Positions 17,296 through 24,429 of a DNA stretch of 64,000 nucleotides are shown in pieces. Source of the DNA: PALSA-1353 sp050014015 (GTDB lineage: Bacteria > Planctomycetota > Phycisphaerae > Tepidisphaerales > Tepidisphaeraceae); assembly GCA_050014015.1 (NCBI GenBank), contig JBEKEC010000027.1:4564-68563 (forward strand), read 5' to 3'. The position numbers and the translations under genes are program-made. Under the pieces are notes generated by a model. That model was not told where the DNA came from, did no database searches, and worked only from the letters and a program-made list of their open reading frames with translations. Position 1 is the first letter of the stretch; each line of letters starts with the position of its first letter.

Positions 17296-17304
17296 ACGCC
17301 TTCT

Positions 17305-19101
17305 CTATTGATTCGTCAGCCGTTTCGCCTCGGCGCGAATCCGCTTGATCATTCCTTCCAGACCCGTGCGCCGGAACATGGTCGTGTTCTTGTCCAGGCC
17401 CAGGCGCTGGATAAACGATTTGTCGTCGAATGCGAGAATCGCCTTGGCCGACTGACCGGAGTAAACCCGCAGGAGCAACGCGACAAGTCCTCGCACAATG
17501 ATCGCATTGCTGGAAGCCAGGAAATCAATGGTATCCGGCGTGTTGGGGCGCTTGCGGGCGAAAAGGTGAACGATGCTCTGGCATCCATGCACGAGATTGG
17601 ATTCGGTCTTCAATTCCTCCGGCATGGCGGGGAGTTCCTCACCCAAATCATTCAACAGTTCATACCGCTGTTCCCAGGTTTGCAAAAAGTCAAACGTCTC
17701 GATCAACTCATCGGCCGCCGCCTGCGGGGACGGCGCGGCGGGGGAGGGATATTGCAAACCTTCAAGATCAGAAACCGCGTGAATGCGCTCCTGCGGCCGC
17801 GGCTTGGCGGACTCGGCCGCGACGATCCGCCGCAACGACGCCGCCAGTTGCTCGATTTCCGCTTTCGTGTTGTACATGGCAAACGACGCCCGCGCGGTGG
17901 CGGCAATCTTCACCCGATCCATCACCGGCTGACAACAGTGATGTCCCGTTCTCACGGCGATCCCCTCGGCATCGAGCCGCATCCCCACGTCCAGCGCCGC
18001 CAATGGCGGGTCTTGGACGATGAAGGAAATCACTCCCGCTTTTTCACGGGCCGTTCCGATGATCCGAACGCCCGGGATTTCCGACAACAGCCGCGTGCCA
18101 TGCTCCAGAAGCTCCTGCTCGTGACGCGCGATGTTCGGCAATCCGATCGAATTGACGAAGTCGATGGCTGCGCCCAGGCCGATTGCGCCCGCGACGTGCG
18201 GAGTGCCCGCCTCGAACTTGTGCGGCACAGCGGCGTAAGTTGTTTTCTCGAACGTCACCGAGCTGATCATGTCGCCGCCGCCCTGGTAGGGGGGCATTTC
18301 TTCCAGCAGTTTCGCCTTTGCATACAGCACGCCGATCCCGGTCGGACCATACAGCTTGTGTCCGGAAAAGGCGTAGAAATCGGCGTCCAGTTCCCGCACG
18401 TCCAGGGGAGCGTGCGCCACCCACTGGGCCCCGTCCACGACGACCACCGCCCCGCGCGCGTGCGCCTTGGCGATGATCTGCCGAATCGGGTTGACCGTCC
18501 CCAGCGAATTGGAGAGGTGCACGATGGAAACGATTTTCGTGCGATCGTTCAGCAGCCGGTCGAATTCCTCCATCAGCAATTCGCCGCGGTCGTTCATCGG
18601 AATCACGCGGATTTTCGCCCCGATTTCCTCGGCCAGCATTTGCCATGGAACGATGTTGGAATGGTGCTCCATCGCCGAAAGGACGATCTCGTCGCCGGCT
18701 TTCAGGAATTTTCGGCCATAGCTGGCGGCGATCAGATTGATTCCCTCGGTGGTGCCGCGCGTGAAGACGATCTGACGGGCATGTTCGGCGTTGATGAAGC
18801 GTGCGACCTTCTCCCGCGCCAGCTCGTAAGCCGCCGTCGCCTCCTGGCTCAGGGTGTGGACGCCGCGGTGAACGTTGGCATTCTCCGATTCGTAATATCG
18901 CCGCAGGGCATCGATGACCATTTGCGGCTTCTGCGTGGTCGCCGCATTGTCGAAATAGATCAGCGGCTTGCCGTGAACTTTCCGCTTCAGGATGGGGAAT
19001 TGCGCGCGAATTCGCTCGACGTCGAACGCGGCGGTGGATTCGGCCCCTTCGTCCATTAGGGCGACGGCGGACTGAGAAACTGTGTCATCTCGCCTTTTCA
19101 T
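17305..19101 (-). CDS. sufSE: SufS-SufE fusion: cysteine desulfurase with C-terminal sulfur acceptor domain
   Basis: A 598-residue fusion. Residues about 25-425 are a group II cysteine desulfurase: IYFDNAATTQKPQ, EHHSNIVPWQ, PLP-lysine K249 in FSGHKLYG and the catalytic cysteine in RTGHHCCQP (C389). After an Ala/Pro linker (about 450-462), residues 463-598 are a SufE domain with the acceptor cysteine in LVHGCQS (C506). The reaction moves sulfur from cysteine to C389 and then to C506 for the SufBCD scaffold; these are normally two proteins. The ATG at 19101 overlaps the end of sufD by 17 bases. The longer frame to 19227 is a sufD shadow. Confidence 0.93.
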   Translation of the reverse strand: MKRRDDTVSQSAVALMDEGAESTAAFDVERIRAQFPILKRKVHGKPLIYFDNAATTQKPQMVIDALRRYYESENANVHRGVHTLSQEATAAYELAREKVARFINAEHARQIVFTRGTTEGINLIAASYGRKFLKAGDEIVLSAMEHHSNIVPWQMLAEEIGAKIRVIPMNDRGELLMEEFDRLLNDRTKIVSIVHLSNSLGTVNPIRQIIAKAHARGAVVVVDGAQWVAHAPLDVRELDADFYAFSGHKLYGPTGIGVLYAKAKLLEEMPPYQGGGDMISSVTFEKTTYAAVPHKFEAGTPHVAGAIGLGAAIDFVNSIGLPNIARHEQELLEHGTRLLSEIPGVRIIGTAREKAGVISFIVQDPPLAALDVGMRLDAEGIAVRTGHHCCQPVMDRVKIAATARASFAMYNTKAEIEQLAASLRRIVAAESAKPRPQERIHAVSDLEGLQYPSPAAPSPQAAADELIETFDFLQTWEQRYELLNDLGEELPAMPEELKTESNLVHGCQSIVHLFARKRPNTPDTIDFLASSNAIIVRGLVALLLRVYSGQSAKAILAFDDKSFIQRLGLDKNTTMFRRTGLEGMIKRIRAEAKRLTNQ

Positions 19102-20434
19102 CGTGCTCGCCCAGGTCGGTGATGCGCAAATCGCGCGGCAGGCCGTGCTGCGCCGCCAAGAAATCCTCCAGGCGGCGGCGCACCGGCTCGACCTTGATCC
19201 GCCGCGTGATGTCCGCCGCGAACGCATAGGTCAGCAGGTGCCGCGCCGCCTCCAGGCCGATCCCGCGCGAACGCAGGTAAAACACCATCTCCTCATCCAC
19301 CGGGCCCGTCGTGCTACCGTGCGTGCATTTGACGTCGTCGGCGTAAATCTCCAGCGCGGGCTGGCTGTTCATCTGCGCCTCGTCGCTGAGCAGAAGCGAT
19401 TTATTCGTCTGCTTCGAATCCGTCTTTTGCGAATCCTGCCGAACCAGGATCTTTCCCTTGAACACGCACGTCGACTTGCCGTCCAGCACGTGCTTGTACA
19501 GCTCGTGGCTGGCGCAATGAGCGGCGGCGTGGTCGAGCAGCGTGTGGTTGTCGCAATGCTGGTCCTTATCGACGATCACCAGTCCGTTGATCGTCGCATC
19601 CGCCCCCTCGCCGGCGAGGGTCACCGTCAGATCGTTCCTCGTCAGCTTTCCGCCCAGCGTGGCGGCGTGGTTGATGAATTGGCTGCCCCGCCCCAGCCGC
19701 GCCCAAAGCGACGTCACCGCATAGGCCTCGTCGCCTCCCCGCTGCAAGCGGCTGTAGTCGATCCGGCAATCGCTTCCCGCGGCGATTTCCGTGACCGCAT
19801 CGGTCAAATAAACGCCCGCTCCGCCGACGAAGCTTTCCACCACCGTCAACTGGCTATTGTCTTCGGCGACCACCAAGACGCGCGGAAACGATTGCACCGG
19901 CTCCGCGCCGGACGTGGAGACGAAAATCAGATGAATCGGCGCCTCGACCGCGACGCTCTTGCCGACGTGCACCACCGCCCCATCGCGCAGCGAACCGGTA
20001 TTGAGCGCAACGAACGGATTTTGCGAGAGGTCGGCGACCCGGCCCAGGTTCTGTTCCAGCACCGCGCCATCGGCTGACAGGGCTTGTTCGATCGTGCCCG
20101 CCATGGCGCCGCGCGGCAGCTTGGCCGCGCGCGACAGCGATGCCGCGAAATGTCCGTTAACGAATACCAACTCCGTCGCCGCATTCACCCCGAAACTCGA
20201 CGCCCGAGCCAGATCGGCCGCCTCATCGCTCACCTGCGGCCCGGCCGGCGCGAAATTCGTCCGCGCGATCGGCGAAACGTTCGTCAGCCGCCACTCTTCG
20301 TCATGCGTTGCGGGATATCCAACCGACGCGAAACGATCCGCGCCCTCCCTCCGCAGCGCCTCCAGCCATGGCGGCGCCGCGGCCTCCTGGGTGCGCGAAT
20401 GATCGGATGTTTTTCCCGTCGCCAGTCGCGTCAT
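19085..20434 (-). CDS. sufD: Fe-S cluster assembly scaffold protein SufD
   Basis: A 449-residue SufB/SufD-family protein with the beta-helix core and C-terminal family block (CTHGSTTGPVDEEMVFYLRS, RGIGLEAARHLLTYAFAADI). It forms the SufBC2D scaffold with SufB and the SufC ATPase. The ATG at 20434 is preferred because GGGAG lies seven bases upstream; a TTG at 20440 overlapping the sufC stop as TTGA is the alternative. The N-terminal EEWRLTNVSPI motif is typical of SufD. It lies directly after sufC and before sufSE. Confidence 0.93.
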   Translation of the reverse strand: MTRLATGKTSDHSRTQEAAAPPWLEALRREGADRFASVGYPATHDEEWRLTNVSPIARTNFAPAGPQVSDEAADLARASSFGVNAATELVFVNGHFAASLSRAAKLPRGAMAGTIEQALSADGAVLEQNLGRVADLSQNPFVALNTGSLRDGAVVHVGKSVAVEAPIHLIFVSTSGAEPVQSFPRVLVVAEDNSQLTVVESFVGGAGVYLTDAVTEIAAGSDCRIDYSRLQRGGDEAYAVTSLWARLGRGSQFINHAATLGGKLTRNDLTVTLAGEGADATINGLVIVDKDQHCDNHTLLDHAAAHCASHELYKHVLDGKSTCVFKGKILVRQDSQKTDSKQTNKSLLLSDEAQMNSQPALEIYADDVKCTHGSTTGPVDEEMVFYLRSRGIGLEAARHLLTYAFAADITRRIKVEPVRRRLEDFLAAQHGLPRDLRITDLGEHDEKAR

Positions 20435-20436
20435 TT

Positions 20437-21210
20437 TCAAACTCCCGCGGCCACCTGGCGTTCCACCCAGTCATATCCCCGCTCTTCCAGTTCCATCGCC
20501 AGGGCCTTGTCGCCGGATTTCACGATCCGGCCATCCAGCATCACGTGAACGAAATCCGGCTCGATGTAGCTTAGCAGACGCTGATAGTGCGTGACGACCA
20601 AAATCGCGCGGTCCGGGCCGCGAAGGCTGTTGGCGCCGTTGGCGACCACCTTCAGGGCGTCGATGTCCAGGCCCGAATCCGTTTCGTCCATCAGCGCCAG
20701 CCGCGGATCGCACACCGCCATCTGGAAAATCTCGTTGCGCTTTTTCTCGCCCCCGGAGAACCCTTCGTTGACGGCGCGATTCATGAAACTCTGGTCCATC
20801 TTCAGCAGCGCCATTTTTTCCTTGACCCGCTTGAGAAACGAAATAGTGTCGATTTCCGGCTGGCCGTGATGCTTGCGGACCGCGTTGACGGCGGCCTTGA
20901 GGAAATAGCTGGTGCTCACGCCGGGGATTTCAACCGGATATTGGAACGCCAGAAAAACTCCCTCGCGGGCGCGTTCCTCGGCGGACAGTTCCAGCAAATC
21001 CTTCCCGTCATAGGTGACGGTTCCCCCCGTCACCTCGTAGGTTTCCCGCCCGGCCAGCACCTGCACCAGCGTGCTCTTGCCGGAGCCGTTCTTGCCCATG
21101 ATGGCGTGGACCTCGCCGGCGTTAATGGTGAGATTCACGCCCTTGAGAATGTCCCGCCCGCCCGGAGCGGCGACGCGGGCGTGGAGATTTTGGATTTCGA
21201 GAAATGCCAT
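20437..21210 (-). CDS. sufC: Fe-S cluster assembly ATPase SufC
   Basis: A 257-residue ABC-type ATPase without membrane domain. Walker A is GKNGSGKST, the signature is FSGGEKKRNE, and Walker B is LALMDETDSGLD, in which the position after the Walker B aspartate is the usual SufC-type Glu-Thr-Asp. It powers conformational change of the SufBCD scaffold. It follows the toxin-antitoxin cassette by 26 bp, so its translation signals lie downstream of the inserted genes. Sequence conservation is that of an intact, functional SufC. Confidence 0.95.
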   Translation of the reverse strand: MAFLEIQNLHARVAAPGGRDILKGVNLTINAGEVHAIMGKNGSGKSTLVQVLAGRETYEVTGGTVTYDGKDLLELSAEERAREGVFLAFQYPVEIPGVSTSYFLKAAVNAVRKHHGQPEIDTISFLKRVKEKMALLKMDQSFMNRAVNEGFSGGEKKRNEIFQMAVCDPRLALMDETDSGLDIDALKVVANGANSLRGPDRAILVVTHYQRLLSYIEPDFVHVMLDGRIVKSGDKALAMELEERGYDWVERQVAAGV

Positions 21211-21236
21211 GTTGATTGTAACTCGCTGATTTCAAA

Positions 21237-21563
21237 TTATGCGGCGGAGCGACTATGTTTGGTCCGGCTCTTTTTGTTTGGCTTGGTTCGAACCACCGCG
21301 CGCAATTCATTCGATTCTCTTTGTGCCAGCTCGGTCTTAACTTGTTCCAGAGGAACGCCGCCTTTCTCGTTCCGGCGTTCGCGGATCATTTTCCAGAATT
21401 CCGGATCGTTCATATAACCGATATCTTCCCAGTCATAAGCGCTTGCATCAGAGACGAAAGCAAACGGCTGACCGTTGCGTGTCAACAGAATTTTTTCCTT
21501 GGGCGCGGTCTTGATTAACCTCGCGATTTCACTTCCAAGGTCTTCAATCGCCATTCGCTTCAT
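21237..21563 (-). CDS. Phd/YefM-like antitoxin
   Basis: A 108-residue protein. The N-terminus (IEDLGSEIARLIKTAPKEKI, then LLTRNGQPFAFVSDA) follows the Phd/YefM antitoxin pattern of a helix and strands ending in a 'R-x-G-x-P-x-A' block. The C-terminal half is basic and Glu/Lys-rich, as expected for a disordered toxin-binding tail. GGAGG lies about six bases before the ATG at 21563. It overlaps the 3' end of the RelE-like gene by 20 bases, so toxin precedes antitoxin. The cassette lies between sufB and sufC. Antitoxin identity rests on pattern and pairing. Confidence 0.65.
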   Translation of the reverse strand: MKRMAIEDLGSEIARLIKTAPKEKILLTRNGQPFAFVSDASAYDWEDIGYMNDPEFWKMIRERRNEKGGVPLEQVKTELAQRESNELRAVVRTKPNKKSRTKHSRSAA

Positions 21564-21870
21564 TGAGCACCTCCGACGTTGTCTTGTGCGGCGGCTTACG
21601 CCGCACCGCTCGGATACAAACTATCCCTTCCGCCTCATCCACGTCATAAAAAGCTCGAAATTCTCTCGCTCTTAGCTCCCATAGCGGTGGAACATACCCG
21701 AAGTTGGCTGGTTCCCATCCCAGAATCTTCTTATCCTTCGTTTGAACATTCGGATCATACGTCAACTTTCTCTCGATGGCCTCCAACACTTTACGATGAT
21801 CGAATATTCTCAAATCGCCAAGCTCTCGCCTGGACGATGGTGAAAACTCGATACCAAAGCGTCTACCCAT
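21544..21870 (-). CDS. RelE/ParE-family toxin
   Basis: A 108-residue protein from the ATG at 21870. The C-terminal core LRAREFRAFYDVDEAEGIVC is the RelE/ParE pattern (basic strand, R-x-F-Y-x-V), with IRAVRRK after it. The first half (IEFSPSSRRELGDL, HRKVLEAIERKL) forms the two N-terminal helices. RelE-fold toxins cut mRNA in the ribosome or inhibit gyrase; which applies is unknown. Its start overlaps the stop of the upstream 52-residue ORF, making three consecutive coupled genes. An alternative start is ATG at 21891. Confidence 0.75.
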   Translation of the reverse strand: MGRRFGIEFSPSSRRELGDLRIFDHRKVLEAIERKLTYDPNVQTKDKKILGWEPANFGYVPPLWELRAREFRAFYDVDEAEGIVCIRAVRRKPPHKTTSEVLNEANGD

Positions 21871-22021
21871 GACAGGCCGCCCGAATCTCATCCGAGGCCG
21901 CCGATTTTGCCGCGCCGTCCCGGGCTTTGAATCGCTCCTTCGAGTTGCCTCGCCAACGGTTGGGCGTGCAAAGCGTGCATCGGACTTGCCGTTTGGTTTT
22001 GCCTCGCTTGTAATTCGCCAT
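21863..22021 (-). CDS. 52-residue basic protein (KRGK...C..C type), first gene of the cassette
   Basis: A very small, strongly basic protein starting MANYKRGKTKRQVRCTLCTP and ending SAASDEIRAACHG. GGGAG sits eight bases before the ATG at 22021, the best Shine-Dalgarno sequence of the cassette. A CxxC pair follows the basic N-terminus, as in a half zinc ribbon. I recall similar 'KRGK-x-K ... C-x-x-C-x-P' small proteins in many bacteria, but their function is not established to my knowledge. It overlaps the toxin start by 8 bases, so it is probably part of the same transcript. Confidence 0.6.
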   Translation of the reverse strand: MANYKRGKTKRQVRCTLCTPNRWRGNSKERFKARDGAAKSAASDEIRAACHG

Positions 22022-22047
22022 ACCATCAACTCCCGCACTGGCGCCGA

Positions 22048-23502
22048 TCATCCCACGCTTCCTTCCAAACTCACTCCCAACAACTTCTGGGCCTCAACCG
22101 CGAATTCCATGGGCAACTCGCGGAAAACCTCCTTGCAGAACCCGCTCACGATCATGCTGATCGAGTCCTCCAGGCTGATCCCGCGGCTCTTGCAATAGAA
22201 TAATTGGTCCTCGCCGATCTTGCTCGTGCTGGCCTCGTGTTCCGCGCGGCTGGTGGTGTTGCGGACCTCGATGTACGGAACGGTGTGCGCCCCGCATCGG
22301 TCGCCCAGCAGCAGGCTGTCGCATTGGGTGTAGTTGCGGCTGTGGCTGGCGCCCTTGAGGATCTTCACCAGGCCGCGATAACAATTCTGCCCGTGGCCGG
22401 CGCTGATCCCCTTGCTCACGATCGTGCTGCGCGTGTTCTTGCCGATGTGGATCATCTTGGTCCCGGTGTCGGCCTGCTGGCGATGGTTGGTCAGCGCCAC
22501 GCTGTAAAATTCGCCGATGCTGTCGTCGCCTTGCAGGATGCAGCTTGGATATTTCCAGGTGATCGCCGAGCCGGTCTCCACCTGCGTCCAACTGATCTTG
22601 CTGGCGCGGCCGCGGCAAGCGCCGCGCTTGGTGACGAAGTTGTAAATCCCGCCTTTGCCTTCCTTGTCGCCGGGATACCAGTTCTGAACGGTGCTGTACT
22701 TGATGCTGGCGTTGTCCATGGCCACCAATTCCACCACCGCCGCGTGAAGCTGGTTCTCGTCGCGCATCGGGGCGGTGCAGCCCTCCAGATAACTCACGGA
22801 GGCCCCCTCGTCGGCGACGATCAGCGTCCGCTCGAACTGGCCCGTGTTCCTGGCGTTGATGCGGAAATAAGTGCTCAATTCCATCGGGCATTTCACGCCC
22901 CTGGGCACGTAGCAGAAGCTGCCGTCCGTGAACACCGCGCTGTTCAACGTCGCGAAAAAGTTGTCGGAATACGGGACCACCGAACCCATGTATTTCCGCA
23001 CCAGGTCCGGATGATCCCGCACCGCTTCGCTGAAGGAGCAGAAAATGATCCCCTTCTCCGCGAGCGTTTTCTTGAACGTCGTCGCCACCGAAACGCTGTC
23101 GAAGACGGCATCCACCGCCACGGCGGGCCGCTCCAGCCCCAGCAGTGCCGCCCGCTCGTTCATCGGAACGCCGAGCTTTTCATAGATCTTCAGCAACTCC
23201 GGATCGACCTCGTCCATGCTCTTCAGGTTTGGCTTGGGCGCAGAGTAATAAATCGTCTTCTGATAATCGATCGGCGAATGATGCACCATCGCCCACTTCG
23301 GCTCGGTCATGGTCAGCCAATGCCGATAGGCGCGCAGACGCCATTCGAGCATCCACTGCGGCTCGTTTTTTTTGTGGGAGATGAAGCGGACGATCTCCTC
23401 GTTCAACCCGGCGGGGGCCGAATCAGCCTCGATGTCGCTGATGAAGCCCCACTGGTACTCGCGGTTGGCGAGCGTTTCGATTTCGGTTTCGGCAGTGGGC
23501 AT
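22048..23502 (-). CDS. sufB: Fe-S cluster assembly scaffold protein SufB
   Basis: A 484-residue SufB. Family blocks are FFATLNSAVFTDGSFCYVPR, CPMELSTYFRIN, SYLEGCTAPMRDENQLHAAV and SRAEHEASTSKIGEDQLFYC, with the usual conserved cysteines. It is the main scaffold on which the cluster is built. The ATG at 23502 lies 12 bases after the sufA stop. The next intact suf gene, sufC, is delayed by about 840 bp because the three-gene toxin-antitoxin cassette intervenes. Confidence 0.95.
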   Translation of the reverse strand: MPTAETEIETLANREYQWGFISDIEADSAPAGLNEEIVRFISHKKNEPQWMLEWRLRAYRHWLTMTEPKWAMVHHSPIDYQKTIYYSAPKPNLKSMDEVDPELLKIYEKLGVPMNERAALLGLERPAVAVDAVFDSVSVATTFKKTLAEKGIIFCSFSEAVRDHPDLVRKYMGSVVPYSDNFFATLNSAVFTDGSFCYVPRGVKCPMELSTYFRINARNTGQFERTLIVADEGASVSYLEGCTAPMRDENQLHAAVVELVAMDNASIKYSTVQNWYPGDKEGKGGIYNFVTKRGACRGRASKISWTQVETGSAITWKYPSCILQGDDSIGEFYSVALTNHRQQADTGTKMIHIGKNTRSTIVSKGISAGHGQNCYRGLVKILKGASHSRNYTQCDSLLLGDRCGAHTVPYIEVRNTTSRAEHEASTSKIGEDQLFYCKSRGISLEDSISMIVSGFCKEVFRELPMEFAVEAQKLLGVSLEGSVG

Positions 23503-23514
23503 GACATCACGCTC

Positions 23515-23850
23515 TTACGCCGAGAAGCTGCTTCCGCAGCCGCAGGTGCTGGTCGCGTTGGGGTTTTTGAACACGAACCCGCGGCCCATCACTTCGTCCT
23601 TGAAGTCGATCTCCGTGCCGTTGAGATACAAATACGACTTCATATCGCAAAGAATCCGAATCCCCTGCGATTCGATTTCCTCATCCGCCTCGCTCTTGGC
23701 TTCTTCGGTGAGATCGAGCATGTAGCTGAACCCGCTGCACCCGCCGCCCTTGACGCCGACCCGCAGCTTGGTGCCGGCTTCCGGCAACTCCTGCTGCTTG
23801 ATGATCGTCTTGATCTCCCGAGCGGCGGTCTCCGACAATGTAATGGGCAT
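23515..23850 (-). CDS. sufA: A-type Fe-S carrier protein (SufA/IscA/ErpA family)
   Basis: A 111-residue HesB/IscA-family protein with the three conserved cysteines: one in VKGGGCSGFSYML and the C-terminal pair in TSTCGCGSSFSA. A-type carriers accept clusters from the scaffold and pass them to apoproteins. AAAGGA lies eight bases upstream of the ATG at 23850. It is the first gene of the suf operon; the promoter must lie in the 23.85-24.0 kb spacer. Confidence 0.93.
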   Translation of the reverse strand: MPITLSETAAREIKTIIKQQELPEAGTKLRVGVKGGGCSGFSYMLDLTEEAKSEADEEIESQGIRILCDMKSYLYLNGTEIDFKDEVMGRGFVFKNPNATSTCGCGSSFSA

Positions 23851-24429
23851 ACAAATTCCTTTCTTTTCAACGAACGAACCACAACCGCCGACCGGATCGG
23901 CTGGTTAACACTTTACAAGCATAGCATGGATGATACTCAGTCTCAACGAGTGGAGCCTATCCTTCCCCGCTAACCTAAATGCACGGATTCTCGATAACGC
24001 GGCATTTGCTTGCAACTCACTGCCGCATAAATAGCTAACGCGATTTTCGCCATCGCGCCGAAGAATTGGCGCGCCGGCCGACGCCGATCGGGACACCAAC
24101 ACCTCTGCGTGTCCGATACGCAAACCGCATGTTGTTTGTCTCAGGAATCGTGTGGGGCTCGGCGCAGCCAGCCGCCATCGGAAGACACAGGGCACAATCA
24201 TGGACGCCTCAACGACGAATGCAGCAAAGCACGGCCGCGACTATTGCACGTAACCAGAATTAGCCATTCAGGGCGAGTACTCGATCCTGAGCGGGAATTG
24301 CTCGAACAGCTTGCCAATGCACTCGATGCCGTCGCAAATCGAAAGGACGCGGAGTATCATCACGACCAGCCGTCCAATTGGGCCTTGGTGGGCACGACAA
24401 CGGAAATCTCAGGACAACAGGAAACGAAA
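23851..24429. other. Intergenic region between sufA and the ankyrin gene
   Basis: This 579-bp spacer separates divergent genes and must hold both promoters. An open frame continuous with the ankyrin gene extends left to 24109, but its sequence is low-complexity and lies before a good signal peptide and Shine-Dalgarno site. The part around 24270-24350 (ERELLEQLANALDAVANRKD in translation) looks faintly protein-like and could be a gene remnant. I see no RNA gene or repeat. Confidence 0.4.

Noticed and set aside
17047..19059. 670-codon plus-strand open frame opposite sufSE
   Set aside because: The minus strand encodes unmistakable SufS and SufE motifs; the plus frame is compositionally odd and lacks any family pattern. 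Long antisense frames are expected at this GC content.
22204..23973. 589-codon plus-strand frame opposite sufB
   Set aside because: sufB is conserved throughout on the minus strand.
24109..24429. Upstream extension of the ankyrin gene
   Set aside because: It precedes a good Shine-Dalgarno sequence, ATG and signal peptide at 24430, and has no family similarity.
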